Notes under the pieces: model-generated
Database searches by the model: none
Told to the model about the DNA's origin: nothing
Seen by the model: the letters and a program-made list of their open reading frames with translations, nothing else
Shown: positions 9,778 through 20,422 of the stretch, in pieces
Layout: each line of letters begins with the position of its first letter
Position numbering within the stretch: position 1 is the stretch's first letter
Position numbers and translations under genes: made by a program
Assembly (NCBI GenBank): GCA_018065985.1
Contig: JAGHSF010000009.1
Coordinates: 1-64,000 of the forward strand
Reading direction: 5' to 3'
Source: Candidatus Cryptobacteroides choladohippi
GTDB lineage: Bacteria; Bacteroidota; Bacteroidia; Bacteroidales; UBA932
Length of the DNA stretch: 64,000 nt

Positions 9778-10585
9778 AAAGTTCTTTCATGAGCCACTCC
9801 TTCCTGGGGTGGCTCAAATATTTCGCGGGTATCTGCCTGCTGCCTTTGCCTGCATAGCAGCGCATGCGGTCATCGGCCTCCAGTGCATGCAGGGCAGGGG
9901 TGACGCCTTCCATCGGTGTGTTGCAGAGCGGCCTGAAAACCACGTCGGCAATCGGGTCGAACCACTTTCCCAGGGCAATCATCCCGGTGTCGACTATGCC
10001 TGGGTCGGCCACGTTGATGCTGATTCCCGGGTATCCCATTGACGGCAGCTTTTCCTGCAGCCCGATGCTGTAGAGCAGCAGGCCCAGCTTGCTGTCGGCG
10101 TAGCTCCGGATCTGGTGGTACTTCTTTTCCCTGTGGCAGAGGAGGTCTTCCCTGATCCGCCCCACGTGGCAGGCGAGAGAGACCATGTTCACTATCCGCG
10201 CGTTCGGTGACATCAGCGGCAGCAGGCTCTCGGTAAGCCTTGCCGTTCCTATCAGATTTGTGGCGATGGCCGACTCGAAACCTTCTTCCGTCTGTACGTA
10301 TGAGTGTGCCAGAAGCCCTGCGTTGTTGAAGAGCGCGTCCACGGTGGTGCCGCTGTCTTTCAGCTCCTGCACGAAGGCCTCGACGGATTCCTTGCTGCAC
10401 AGGTCGAGCCGCATCAGGCGGGGCTTTGCTCCAAGGCAGGTCCTTTCTATGTGCTCCTTTATCATTTCGCCCTTCCATGGTGTCCTGCAGGCCATGATGA
10501 CATCCCAACCCTTGCCCGCGAGATACTCGCAGGCCTTGGCACCCATGCTGCCGTTTGCTCCTGTTACAATGACTGTTCTGCTCAT
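9761..10585 (-). CDS. SDR family oxidoreductase
   Basis: MSRTVIVTGANGSMGAKACEYL nucleotide-binding motif; LFNNAGLLAHSY; YADSKLG. Confidence 0.9.
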   Translation of the reverse strand: MSRTVIVTGANGSMGAKACEYLAGKGWDVIMACRTPWKGEMIKEHIERTCLGAKPRLMRLDLCSKESVEAFVQELKDSGTTVDALFNNAGLLAHSYVQTEEGFESAIATNLIGTARLTESLLPLMSPNARIVNMVSLACHVGRIREDLLCHREKKYHQIRSYADSKLGLLLYSIGLQEKLPSMGYPGISINVADPGIVDTGMIALGKWFDPIADVVFRPLCNTPMEGVTPALHALEADDRMRCYAGKGSRQIPAKYLSHPRKEWLMKELSTLLP

Positions 10586-10695
10586 GTTCCAATTTTTGTT
10601 TGCATGCATACGCCGCGCCCCCGCCTTATTTTCCGTAAAGGTAGTGATTAATATTGATTTTGAATTGTTGAACAGTTTCGGTAATTTTGTATGAT

Positions 10696-11031
10696 ATGAA
10701 ACGTTATTGTCAGACTCTCACCCTGGTCGATGACCCTGAGATGGTGGAGAAGTATTGCGAGGTGCACAGCCACGTCTGGCCTGAAATCATCGAGGGTCAG
10801 CAACAGGTGGGCATCCTGAGCATGGAGATATACCGTAATGGACGCAAGCTGTTCATGATTATTGATACCCGTGACGATTTTGACTTCGAGAAGGACATGG
10901 CGCGTCTCGCCACACTTCCGAGGCAGGCTGAATGGGAGGCCTATGTGTCTCAGTTCCAGGGGTGTTCGGCTGATGCACGCAGCGACGAGAAGTGGCAGCT
11001 TTGCAGTAAGATATTCGATTCGGAAAAGTAG
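10696..11031 (+). CDS. L-rhamnose mutarotase family protein
   Basis: MKRYCQTLTLVDDPEMVEKYCEVHSHVWPEI; small protein typical of RhaM family. Confidence 0.82.
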   Translation: MKRYCQTLTLVDDPEMVEKYCEVHSHVWPEIIEGQQQVGILSMEIYRNGRKLFMIIDTRDDFDFEKDMARLATLPRQAEWEAYVSQFQGCSADARSDEKWQLCSKIFDSEK

Positions 11032-11037
11032 GGTGTC

Positions 11038-12384
11038 ATGCAGATAGTTCTTTTGTCAGGCGGCTCCGGCCAGCGTCTCTGGCCTCTGAGCAACAGCGCC
11101 AGGAGCAAGCAGTTCCTTCCGCTTCTGGAAAGGGCGGACGGCTCGATGGAGTCGATGGTTCAGCGCGTGGTGCGCCAGGTGCTGGAAGCCGGATTGACCA
11201 GGGATATCACTATCGCAACCAACACCAGTCAGCTGGACATAATAACAAAGCAGCTTGGTGACAAGGTGGATGTCGTGACCGAGCCCCAGAGGCGGGATAC
11301 ATTTCCTGCCATCGCGCTGGCAGCATGCTATCTGAGCCTCGAGAAAGGCTGCCGGGACGACGAGACCGTGGTCGTCATGCCCTGTGACCCATACACCGAT
11401 GACGGGTATTTCAGGACAATAGCCAGGATGGCCGGCTGTCTCGAGAATGGAGCCGCCGACCTTGTGCTGATGGGAATTACCCCTACACACCCATCTACCC
11501 GTTTCGGATATATCGTGCCGGAAGCCTCGGACGGTGACTGTCTGAAGGTCCGGCGATTCACCGAGAAACCCGACGAGACGACTGCTGTGGACCTTCTGAG
11601 CCAGCATGCCCTGTGGAACGGTGGAGTCTTTGCGTTCAAGCTGGGATACATGCTTGGCATTGTCCGCAAATATGTATGCGGCGCCAGCTTTGGCGAGATA
11701 CGCGCACGATATGGGGAATTCCCCAGGATCAGTTTCGACTACGAGGTGGCCGAGAAGGCGCAGAGCGTTGCCGTGGTACCTTTTGCCGGCAGCTGGAAGG
11801 ATCTTGGCACATGGAACTCCCTTACCGGTGAGCTTCGCCGCTCTGCCATCGGAAATGCCACGCTCGGGCCCGATTGCAGCAATGTGCATGTGATAAACGA
11901 GCTGCCCAACCCTGTGTTTGTCGACGGTATTTCCGATGCCATTGTGGCAACCTGCCCTGATGGGATCCTTGTGTGCTCCAAGGATAGGTCTGAGGATATA
12001 AAGAACTATGTGTCAGGGCTTTCGCAGCGGCCCATGTATGAAGAGCGCCGTTGGGGAACCTATCGCGTCATGGACGAGACCGTCTTCCCCGACAAATGCC
12101 ACTCGCTGGTCAAGCGCATCACGATGATGGCAGGGAAGAACAGCTCGTATCACCGTCACCTTGAGCGTACCGAGACATGGACTTTCGTTGACGGAAGCGG
12201 CTTCGTCGTGCTTGACGGTGCAGTGCAGGAAGTGCATGCAGGCGACACCGTCGTTGTGCCCGCCGGCCGTCTCCACGCAGTAAAGGCTGTGCGGGACCTG
12301 ACTTTCATCGAGGTTCAGAGCGGGTCCAGACTGGTCGATGAGGATGTCGACAGGCTCTCGTGGGATTGGGAGTGGGACCAGTAA
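11038..12384 (+). CDS. manC: Mannose-1-phosphate guanylyltransferase / mannose-6-phosphate isomerase
   Basis: MQIVLLSGGSGQRLWPLSNSARSKQFLPLL; FTEKPDETTA; C-terminal cupin SSYHRHLERTETW. Confidence 0.95.
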   Translation: MQIVLLSGGSGQRLWPLSNSARSKQFLPLLERADGSMESMVQRVVRQVLEAGLTRDITIATNTSQLDIITKQLGDKVDVVTEPQRRDTFPAIALAACYLSLEKGCRDDETVVVMPCDPYTDDGYFRTIARMAGCLENGAADLVLMGITPTHPSTRFGYIVPEASDGDCLKVRRFTEKPDETTAVDLLSQHALWNGGVFAFKLGYMLGIVRKYVCGASFGEIRARYGEFPRISFDYEVAEKAQSVAVVPFAGSWKDLGTWNSLTGELRRSAIGNATLGPDCSNVHVINELPNPVFVDGISDAIVATCPDGILVCSKDRSEDIKNYVSGLSQRPMYEERRWGTYRVMDETVFPDKCHSLVKRITMMAGKNSSYHRHLERTETWTFVDGSGFVVLDGAVQEVHAGDTVVVPAGRLHAVKAVRDLTFIEVQSGSRLVDEDVDRLSWDWEWDQ

Positions 12385-12553
12385 TTGCTTTTTGGCTTAT
12401 TTTTACGTAACTTCACACGCTATTTTAAAAGAGTTGTTGCGCCGTCCGCATTTGGGACTGGTGAGGGCGAAGCCGTAATGTGAATTCTTTCTTGGAAGAT
12501 GCGGTCTCAGTTCTAGCGGGATAACAGTAATTAGCTATCAGAGAAATCAGAAT

Positions 12554-13033
12554 ATGCGCAGATTTGTTATTGCCATTGTTGCAGCAATCCTGATACTTTT
12601 CACAGGAGAGAACCTGGCTTATGCGCAGCTGAGCAAACTGCATTTCAAAGGGTATAAGATAACCAGGATTGCTCCAACGAGTCTCAGGAGTGTGCGAGGA
12701 ACAGCGGAATTCAATTGCATAAATGATTCTTTAGGCTTTACAATGTCCAATATCAAGGGTACAGTTTATAAGAAGGGCGTTGCTTTTATCAGCGGTAGTG
12801 CCGACCCTGTATCTGTTCCATCTGGTTCATCTGCAGTTACGGTTAATGGTAAGGCTTCTCTTTGTGATGGCATCGGCCTATGGGATGTGCTGCAGTGCAT
12901 CGCATTCAAGGCGGAAGATTATTCTATTGATGTGTCCATGACTGTTGTGAACTCGAAGGGAAATCGCAGGGAATATTCAAAGATGGGCATGAGCGTTTCT
13001 GCGCTTTTGAACAATATAAGAAAGAAGAAATGA
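12554..13033 (+). CDS. Secreted conserved hypothetical protein (LEA14-like beta-sandwich suspected)
   Basis: Signal peptide MRRFVIAIVAAILILFTGENLAYAQ; about 130 aa beta-rich domain; first gene of the EPS locus. Confidence 0.6.
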   Translation: MRRFVIAIVAAILILFTGENLAYAQLSKLHFKGYKITRIAPTSLRSVRGTAEFNCINDSLGFTMSNIKGTVYKKGVAFISGSADPVSVPSGSSAVTVNGKASLCDGIGLWDVLQCIAFKAEDYSIDVSMTVVNSKGNRREYSKMGMSVSALLNNIRKKK

Positions 13034-13034
13034 T

Positions 13035-14171
13035 ATGAACATTCTTATATTCGATTGGTCTGTGCAAGGACACCATCTTGAGTACCTTCATCATATATAT
13101 TGTGAGGCTGTAAAACATACGAAGCATCATTTTTATTTCTATGTTCCAGCGGAATTTGCGGAAGTAAAGTACAAGTTCATTTGGGAAAAAGCCGAAAACA
13201 TCGACATCCAATACTTGAAAGACAAAGATTTGATGAAATGCAAAAAGAAGAATCTTCTTGTATCTGCATTCTTCAAATCATTAATCATAAGGCGAATTGT
13301 CCTGCTGCATCATATTGACCGCGTCTGGTTGATAATGTTTATGCATCTGATGCCGTTCCTGCCTTTTATGTTGCCTGGAAACGTTCTGATTTCAGGAATA
13401 CTATATAGGATTTACTTCTACGAAGGAAGTAATATCAAAGGAGCTAGATTGCTGTTGGAGAAATTGCGATATGCCTTTTTGGCCAAAGAAGCTAATGTAG
13501 AGGCTGTGTATGTTCTTAATGACGAGTTAGCCGCCAGTAAACTGAATTCAATATATTCTTCTTCAAAGTTTATTCAGATCCCCGACCCAGTTCCTATGAT
13601 TGACGATAGTCGGGTTCGCAACATCAGACAAGAAATAGGTGTTGGAGAATCAGAAACCATGTTCCTCCATTTTGGCGGCCTTGATGAAAGGAAGGGTACT
13701 CTTGAAATTCTCAAAGCAATAATAGATATGCCTTCTGATAAATTGAAGGGTAAGGTTTTTGTCTTTGCAGGCAAGATCAAGGATAGCATACATGATGACT
13801 TTTATTCATTACTTCAGAAAGCTGAGAGAAAAACCAGAATAATAGTCTATGATGAATTTTGTTCATATCTTTTTTTGATTAATCTCTGTAATAGCACCGA
13901 TTATATTTTGATTCCATACAAGAACACGAATCAGAGCAGTGGTGTTATTGGATACGCATCTTTTTTCAGTAAGCCGGTGATTGGCCCGTCACAAGGACTG
14001 CTAGGCAGATTGATAAAATCCTACAATCTAGGTTATGCCATTGATGATTTGTCTTCAACTGGTTTAGCAAGAACGATGTCGACTGTGAAGCCCATACTGT
14101 GTTCTAGGGAATATGCAATAACTCATTCTGTGGAAAAATTTTCAGAAGTATTATGGCGTAATCTGCAATGA
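13035..14171 (+). CDS. Glycosyltransferase (GT4-like)
   Basis: MNILIFDWSVQGHHLEYLHHIY; FLHFGGLDERKGTLEILKAI; GVIGYASFFSKPVIGPSQG. Confidence 0.75.
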   Translation: MNILIFDWSVQGHHLEYLHHIYCEAVKHTKHHFYFYVPAEFAEVKYKFIWEKAENIDIQYLKDKDLMKCKKKNLLVSAFFKSLIIRRIVLLHHIDRVWLIMFMHLMPFLPFMLPGNVLISGILYRIYFYEGSNIKGARLLLEKLRYAFLAKEANVEAVYVLNDELAASKLNSIYSSSKFIQIPDPVPMIDDSRVRNIRQEIGVGESETMFLHFGGLDERKGTLEILKAIIDMPSDKLKGKVFVFAGKIKDSIHDDFYSLLQKAERKTRIIVYDEFCSYLFLINLCNSTDYILIPYKNTNQSSGVIGYASFFSKPVIGPSQGLLGRLIKSYNLGYAIDDLSSTGLARTMSTVKPILCSREYAITHSVEKFSEVLWRNLQ

Positions 14172-15454
14172 GAATCCTGAAACTGAAATATTGGAACCTG
14201 CCTTTGGTGGGAATAGCATTGACATTGTGTGGAGTGCCTCTTGCAATGTATCTGAATCAGTTTGTCCCTTCTGTGCCTTGGACGCCTGCTTTTATGATCA
14301 TGTCTGTTCTTTTGATGGTGCATTGGCAAAACTTGTTCAACTTGCGTTTCCCGTCATATAACAAATGGTTTCTTGCCATATTCCTTTTTCAACTGATAAT
14401 GATAGTGTACGGTATTTTGTCGGAAAATATGACGACACAGTATCTGACGTTTCATTTGTTCATTATCGCTGATGTTTTTGCAATGACCACGTTCCCCAGG
14501 TCCCGTTCATATGATAGACTCCCATTTGTTGTTTTTCTTGTTTCATTACCGTGTGTGATATTGGGCATCCTTGTGTGTCAATTGCAGATGGTTACGGGAG
14601 ATATCGCATATGAGATGCGAAAGTTGAATGACTCATATGCCATTGAAGCATTCACAGTAGCATTAGGCGCGCTGACAAATATGTTCTCAGCATTATGCAT
14701 CATTAATATGAAACATGCACGTGGTAAAATCTGGAAAGTATTATCACTGTTTGGATTGCTTGGTGGCTTTTATGTGCTGCTTGAATGTAGCAAAAGAACG
14801 CCGATTCTTGTGTTTGTTTTGGGATGTTTATATTTCATATATGCCTTTAATCGAACTTCTAGGAAAAAAAGAAGGAAGGGACTCAAAGTATCGAAGAAAT
14901 TCTTCTTTTCTTCGTTGGCGGTTATTTGTGGCTTGTTGGTAGCCTATTTTGCGGTCCCATACGTCAATGATAAAGTTAATACACTAGCATATAATATTTA
15001 TGCTGGAGTTATGAATATGTTCGGGAATACTAGTGTCAGAGATGAAACCGGTTCAGCAATTGAAAGATTTGATAATAGAAAAGCCGCTTATGATATTATC
15101 GAGAGCCAGTTTTCTATGGGGAACTATTTATTTGGGAAAGGCTATCTGACCAGGTGGATTGATAATCCGCTATTGGAATCATATCTTGATATGGGGCTAA
15201 TAGGGGCTTTCTTTTATTTTATACTGGTTGTTGTATTCCCTTTGCGTGTAATGTTCATAAGGCGGTGTTCCTTGCCTCAGGTACTGGCGACGATGATGTG
15301 CATATATTCTATGCTTTCCATCATGAATTCGGGGAATCCATACCAGATAACGAAGTATACTGGCCTTTGCCTTGTCGCGCTCGTGTATGGTAAATGCTTT
15401 AGACGAAAGAAAGGTGAAAAATATATTGATATTAAGCAAGATATATCCTGCTGA
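14168..15454 (+). CDS. O-antigen ligase/polymerase-type membrane protein (Wzy-like)
   Basis: Multi-TM protein of 428 aa within an EPS glycosyltransferase cluster; 4-nt overlap with upstream gene. Confidence 0.7.
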   Translation: MRILKLKYWNLPLVGIALTLCGVPLAMYLNQFVPSVPWTPAFMIMSVLLMVHWQNLFNLRFPSYNKWFLAIFLFQLIMIVYGILSENMTTQYLTFHLFIIADVFAMTTFPRSRSYDRLPFVVFLVSLPCVILGILVCQLQMVTGDIAYEMRKLNDSYAIEAFTVALGALTNMFSALCIINMKHARGKIWKVLSLFGLLGGFYVLLECSKRTPILVFVLGCLYFIYAFNRTSRKKRRKGLKVSKKFFFSSLAVICGLLVAYFAVPYVNDKVNTLAYNIYAGVMNMFGNTSVRDETGSAIERFDNRKAAYDIIESQFSMGNYLFGKGYLTRWIDNPLLESYLDMGLIGAFFYFILVVVFPLRVMFIRRCSLPQVLATMMCIYSMLSIMNSGNPYQITKYTGLCLVALVYGKCFRRKKGEKYIDIKQDISC

Positions 15455-16598
15455 TGATTTGAAATACGGAGATACGCCTGTTGTCCATTATTTTGCCAGA
15501 CAATGGGCGAATATGGGATATAATGTACTGGTAATCCATAATTTTGCCTTATTTCCCAAATTCTTTTATCTTTTTACTTCTCATTTTGCTTCATTCCTTT
15601 CATCAAAGATTGGTTCTGTAGTTCCTTCTGTTTATGATGATTCGACAAGGGAGTATGAATATGATGGAATAACAGTTGTGAGAATTCCAATAAAGAAAAT
15701 TGTGCCCCACGGCATGTTTCCTGATTCTTCAGTGGCTTGCCAATTTATGAAGATCACGTCCGTGTTGGATGCGAAATCATTTGTGCCTGACGTGGTTGTT
15801 GGCCACTGGTGGAATCCTCAGTTGCCCTTGATAGCCAGATTCAAGTCAAAATATGATTGCAGAACAGCCATGATAGTACATGATGTTGACGAATCAAAAG
15901 CAAAACCGGAATATACCAGGTATTACGATTCGGTTGATTCATGGGGCTTCCGTTCCATTCCTTTGCAGAAACAGTTTGAAAAGATAGTAGGCAGTTCATT
16001 CAAGTCTTTTCATTGTGCGTCAGGAATTCCTCCCGAATATATAACAGGGAATTCTCACAGACTGTTCGATAATAAATTAAGAAATATTGTATTTGTAGGC
16101 CAGTTGATTAAAAGAAAACATCCCGCTTCTATTCTTGATGCGATTGACAAATTGGATGATGGTGACCAATATAATGTTTTATTCGTTGGAACCGGAAATG
16201 AAAGTAACCATTTGAAAGCGATGTCTTCATCTATGCCTAACGTATCATTTACGGGTCGGTTACCCAGGAACGAAGTTACTGTATGCATGAAGCAATCGGA
16301 CATTTTCATCATGATCAGCAGGGCAGAGGCGTTTGGCCTTGTTTATCTCGAAGCTATGGGCTGTGGCTGTATAACTGTCGCGTCAAAATATGAGGGGATG
16401 GATGGGATAATCAAGGATGGTGTTAATGGGTTTCTATGCAAAGCTGGAGATTCTGATGAACTGGCATCCATATTAAAAAGGATATCACTAATGACTACTG
16501 CAGAACTCAAGGCAATCTCAGATCGTGCTGTAGAAACTGCTTCATACTATACGGATCAACTTGCTGCTCAGCGGTATCTTGAAAATATTATTGAATGA
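15387..16598 (+). CDS. Glycosyltransferase family 4
   Basis: [66 protein letters not shown]. Start could instead be GTG at 15414. Confidence 0.85.
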   Translation: MVNALDERKVKNILILSKIYPADDLKYGDTPVVHYFARQWANMGYNVLVIHNFALFPKFFYLFTSHFASFLSSKIGSVVPSVYDDSTREYEYDGITVVRIPIKKIVPHGMFPDSSVACQFMKITSVLDAKSFVPDVVVGHWWNPQLPLIARFKSKYDCRTAMIVHDVDESKAKPEYTRYYDSVDSWGFRSIPLQKQFEKIVGSSFKSFHCASGIPPEYITGNSHRLFDNKLRNIVFVGQLIKRKHPASILDAIDKLDDGDQYNVLFVGTGNESNHLKAMSSSMPNVSFTGRLPRNEVTVCMKQSDIFIMISRAEAFGLVYLEAMGCGCITVASKYEGMDGIIKDGVNGFLCKAGDSDELASILKRISLMTTAELKAISDRAVETASYYTDQLAAQRYLENIIE

Positions 16599-17209
16599 AT
16601 ACATATATATTAGGTTGGCTAAGGCATTTGTTCAATAACAATGTCTCCCCGATTTCATTTGTTTCCTCTGAATCGGTTGTGGCAAAATCAGCGGTAATAT
16701 CGCGTAAATGTAAGCTGTATAAATCATCGATTGGAGAATATAGTTATTGTGCACCAAACGTAGATTTGGAACATGCCAAAGTTGGCAGGTATTGTTCAAT
16801 TGGAAAAAGGTGTATTATCGGGGCTGCATCACATTCTATTGACCATTTATCAACTTCGCCTGTTTTTACGCAGCAACATAATAGATTGGGTGTATCCTTT
16901 ACTGAGCGGGATCTGTTCAAAACGGCATATAAAACAACCAATATTGGCAATGATGTATGGATAGGGTCATGTGCAATCGTGTTAAGCGGTGTCAATGTTG
17001 GTGATGGTGCTGTGGTTGGTGCCGGTGCTGTGGTTACAAAAGATGTCCCGCCCTATGCAGTTGTGGGAGGCGTGCCGGCGAAGATAATAAGATACCGTTT
17101 CAAGGAGGATACGATTGCTTCTCTTCAACAAATGCAATGGTGGAATTGGGATGAGAAGAGAATCAAGGAGAACGTTGATTTGTTTCAGCATCCAATTGAA
17201 GAGAAATAG
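16595..17209 (+). CDS. CatB-related O-acetyltransferase (left-handed beta-helix)
   Basis: Hexapeptide repeats [53 protein letters not shown]. Confidence 0.9.
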   Translation: MNTYILGWLRHLFNNNVSPISFVSSESVVAKSAVISRKCKLYKSSIGEYSYCAPNVDLEHAKVGRYCSIGKRCIIGAASHSIDHLSTSPVFTQQHNRLGVSFTERDLFKTAYKTTNIGNDVWIGSCAIVLSGVNVGDGAVVGAGAVVTKDVPPYAVVGGVPAKIIRYRFKEDTIASLQQMQWWNWDEKRIKENVDLFQHPIEEK

Positions 17210-17214
17210 TGGTT

Positions 17215-17991
17215 ATGAGGGTGAGTATTATTACGGTTTGTTATAATAGAGCGTCGACCATAGACCAGTCTATCCGCTCTGTTTTTAAACAGGATTATCC
17301 TGATATTGAATATATTATTGTTGATGGCAATTCCAGCGATGGCACTCAGAATGTTATTGAAAGAGCAATTAAGGGTGCTCCGCGGAATTTTGTTGTTAAA
17401 TATGTGTCTGAACGTGATTCTGGCATGTATGAGGCACTCAACAAGGGCGTGGCCATGGCAACAGGAGAAGTCGTGGCATTGTGCCATTCGGATGATACCA
17501 TATTCGATAATCATGTCGTAGCCGATTATGTAAAGTGTTTTGAAGAGACCGGTGCTGACATGGTATATGCAGATGGATTGTTCGTCGATGCTGATGATCC
17601 GTCAAAAGTAATCCGTCATTGGATTGGCGGGAACTATTCCAAGTGGAAGGTCCGTCACGGCTGGCTCCCGCTTCATCCTACATGTTATATAAAAAGAGAT
17701 TTCATGCAGAAGGCGGGGTTGTATGATACAAAATACAAGATTGCTGCTGACTCGGAGTTGCTGGTCCGCTATCTTAAGATGGATACTATCAAGGTTTCTT
17801 ATATGAAACGCCGGAATACCGTTTTGATGAGGATGGGCGGGTTGAGTACGGACAACACAAAAAGAAAGATGATGTGGGATGAAGACATTGACCTCTATAC
17901 AAGGCATGGCTTCAAGCTCCCTACTCTTATGAAAATGGAGAAGATTATGTGGAAAATTCCACAGTTTATTCTAGGATTGTTCAATGCCTGA
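17215..17991 (+). CDS. Glycosyltransferase family 2
   Basis: VSIITVCYNRASTIDQSIRSVFKQDYPDIEYIIVDGNSSDGTQ. Confidence 0.93.
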   Translation: MRVSIITVCYNRASTIDQSIRSVFKQDYPDIEYIIVDGNSSDGTQNVIERAIKGAPRNFVVKYVSERDSGMYEALNKGVAMATGEVVALCHSDDTIFDNHVVADYVKCFEETGADMVYADGLFVDADDPSKVIRHWIGGNYSKWKVRHGWLPLHPTCYIKRDFMQKAGLYDTKYKIAADSELLVRYLKMDTIKVSYMKRRNTVLMRMGGLSTDNTKRKMMWDEDIDLYTRHGFKLPTLMKMEKIMWKIPQFILGLFNA

Positions 17992-19147
17992 GTTTTTTTT
18001 CGAACTTCTTCAGATAGCCGTTGGAAACAGGAAAACCCTTTCGGCTGCGATATCTCCTGCTGAGTGGAGTGCTCTGCATAATCTGTCAATCAAACAGTCT
18101 CTTGAGGGCGTGTGTTTTTCCGCAATTCAGATAATCAAGGACAAACGAAATGATTATGGGGCGTCGATTGGAATTGAAAAACCGCTTTATCTCAAATGGC
18201 TGGCATCGGCCGTTCTGATAGGGGATAAGAATAAAGTAGTGAATGAATGCTGTTCAAGTGTTGCTTCAGAGTTCCGAGAGCGTGGTTTGTGGTGCTGCGT
18301 TCTGAAAGGACAAGGAAATTTGGAGTATTATCCGGAGTGGCTCAGGTCCTCACGAACTCCAGGAGATATAGATCTATGGCTCAATTATAATACTGATAGG
18401 ACGAATATCACGCACATTCTTGGCCAGATTCAGGATTGCCTGGTCTCTCATGGAAAAATGAGTGTACTTATACCAAGGTACCATCATGTTTCGATACCAA
18501 GAATCTTTGATGTCGAGGTTGAAATTCACTATCGTCCTACCTTTGTCAATGCACCGATCAGGAACCGCCGAATCACGCATTGGTATTCTGGTCATATTCG
18601 TAATTGTTCACATGAATTCCAGATTGATGGGCAATCTTTTCCTGTCCCGTCAGTTGGATTCAATGTAATATATCAGTTGCTGCATATCTTCCATCATTTT
18701 TTTGATGAGGGTGTAGGGTTGAGACAACTTCTGGATTACTACTTCACCATTCAAGAGTATGAAAAGTCCGGTCATGAAGATTTGCATGAGGTCAGGCGTC
18801 TGATTAAAAGGTTTGGTCTTGAAAAATTTGCTGCTGCAGTGATGTGGATTTTGCAGCGTGTCTTTCTTATGCCCGATTCAAATTGTCTGATTGACCCGGA
18901 TGAGAAGGGCGGAAAATTCCTGCTCAATGAAGTGATGCTTGCCGGCAATTTTGGGAAATACGATCCCCGTATCAAAAGGCAGCACGGTGCGCCTTTCAAG
19001 GTGATGCTGAACAGGGCATTATATAAAACGAAAAGATTATCAAAGTTTATCTGTAAATATCCGGAGGAGACCATCTCGGAGCCGTTCTTTAGATTATATC
19101 ATCTGATATGGCGAAGAATGAGGCTTTGGCGTTTTCTTTCGTATTGA
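17984..19147 (+). CDS. Nucleotidyltransferase family protein (PF14907-type)
   Basis: LKGQGNLEYYPEWLRSSRTPGDIDLWL; H-rich middle region; embedded in EPS locus. Confidence 0.75.
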   Translation: MPEFFFELLQIAVGNRKTLSAAISPAEWSALHNLSIKQSLEGVCFSAIQIIKDKRNDYGASIGIEKPLYLKWLASAVLIGDKNKVVNECCSSVASEFRERGLWCCVLKGQGNLEYYPEWLRSSRTPGDIDLWLNYNTDRTNITHILGQIQDCLVSHGKMSVLIPRYHHVSIPRIFDVEVEIHYRPTFVNAPIRNRRITHWYSGHIRNCSHEFQIDGQSFPVPSVGFNVIYQLLHIFHHFFDEGVGLRQLLDYYFTIQEYEKSGHEDLHEVRRLIKRFGLEKFAAAVMWILQRVFLMPDSNCLIDPDEKGGKFLLNEVMLAGNFGKYDPRIKRQHGAPFKVMLNRALYKTKRLSKFICKYPEETISEPFFRLYHLIWRRMRLWRFLSY

Positions 19148-19156
19148 ATTGATAGT

Positions 19157-20422
19157 ATGAGAATATTGTGGTTTAGCAATACACCGTCATGTTATGCGTC
19201 GATGTCTACTGACGCTAAAAAGAGAGGCGGCGGTTGGATAGAATCAGCGGAGAGGGCGTTGTCATCATCAGTAGATGTAGATTTGGCCGTCTGTTTCGTG
19301 TCGGAGGGGGACTCTGAAAAATTGGAGAGGCAGGGTGTCGTATATTATCCTGTCCGCAACCCCAATGATTCAAGTATTTGGATCCGTGTCAAGAAGGCAT
19401 GGCATGCGTTTATCGGCAAATATGATTATGCTGTGGAAGAATCCACATGGAAGTACCACATTGCAGCATATATGGATGTGGTCAAGGACTTCAAGCCCGA
19501 TATTATCCATGTCTGGGGAACCGAGAAGTATTTCGGACTTATTGCCAAGTATACAGAAGTACCTGTAGTACTTCACATTCAAGGTCTTCTCAATCCGTAT
19601 TACAGCGTTTTGCTCCCACCTGCTGTTTCGTGGTCAGAGTTTGAGGGCAGTTGTCTGAATTTGAAGAGATGGTTTGATAACAGAATGTATCATTATACTT
19701 GGGAGATGGCATGCCATAGAGAGCAAGAGATTGTTTCTGGGCTGAAGTATTATATGGGACGGACAGAGTGGGATAAAAGGGTTTCTTCAATTATGAACCC
19801 TCAATCTGAGTATATGTATTGTGGCGAATTCTTGAGAGAGGAATTCTATAATGTTGGGGAAAGACGTATTCCCGAGAATCTGGTCATAGTGAGTACGATA
19901 TCGCGTCCTCTCTATAAAGGTGTAGATCTGATTTTGAGAACAGCAAAAGTACTTAAAGAAGATATGCATCTGTCATTTAACTGGAAATGCTTTGGTGTGT
20001 CAGAGGCTCCTATTCCTGAGAAAATAACAGGAATCAGGCCCAATGATGTAAATGTGAAATTTTGCGGTGTGGCATCTGCTTCCGAGTTGATTACAGAAGA
20101 GTTGTCAGCAACGTTATACTTCCATTCTTCATATATTGAGAACAGTCCTAATAGTGTTTGCGAAGCTCAGATGCTTGGTCTTCCTGTAATATGCACGAAT
20201 GTCGGGGGAACCAGTTCTCTTGTACAAGATGGTGTAGACGGCTTTCTTGTTCCGGCAAATGATCCATACCAAAGTGCATATCTGATTTCGAAATTATATT
20301 CCGACATGGACTTGAATATGGAAATCGGTTCAAATGCTCGAGCAACGGCAAACAGAAGGCATAACAAGGATGTAGTGCTTAATCAGTTGAGAATGGTTTA
20401 CGATAAATTGGCAGAAAGATGA
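19157..20422 (+). CDS. Glycosyltransferase family 4
   Basis: MRILWFSNTPSCYAS; IIHVWGTEKYFGLIAKYT; SSYIENSPNSVCEAQMLGLPVICTNVGGTSSLV. Confidence 0.9.
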   Translation: MRILWFSNTPSCYASMSTDAKKRGGGWIESAERALSSSVDVDLAVCFVSEGDSEKLERQGVVYYPVRNPNDSSIWIRVKKAWHAFIGKYDYAVEESTWKYHIAAYMDVVKDFKPDIIHVWGTEKYFGLIAKYTEVPVVLHIQGLLNPYYSVLLPPAVSWSEFEGSCLNLKRWFDNRMYHYTWEMACHREQEIVSGLKYYMGRTEWDKRVSSIMNPQSEYMYCGEFLREEFYNVGERRIPENLVIVSTISRPLYKGVDLILRTAKVLKEDMHLSFNWKCFGVSEAPIPEKITGIRPNDVNVKFCGVASASELITEELSATLYFHSSYIENSPNSVCEAQMLGLPVICTNVGGTSSLVQDGVDGFLVPANDPYQSAYLISKLYSDMDLNMEIGSNARATANRRHNKDVVLNQLRMVYDKLAER

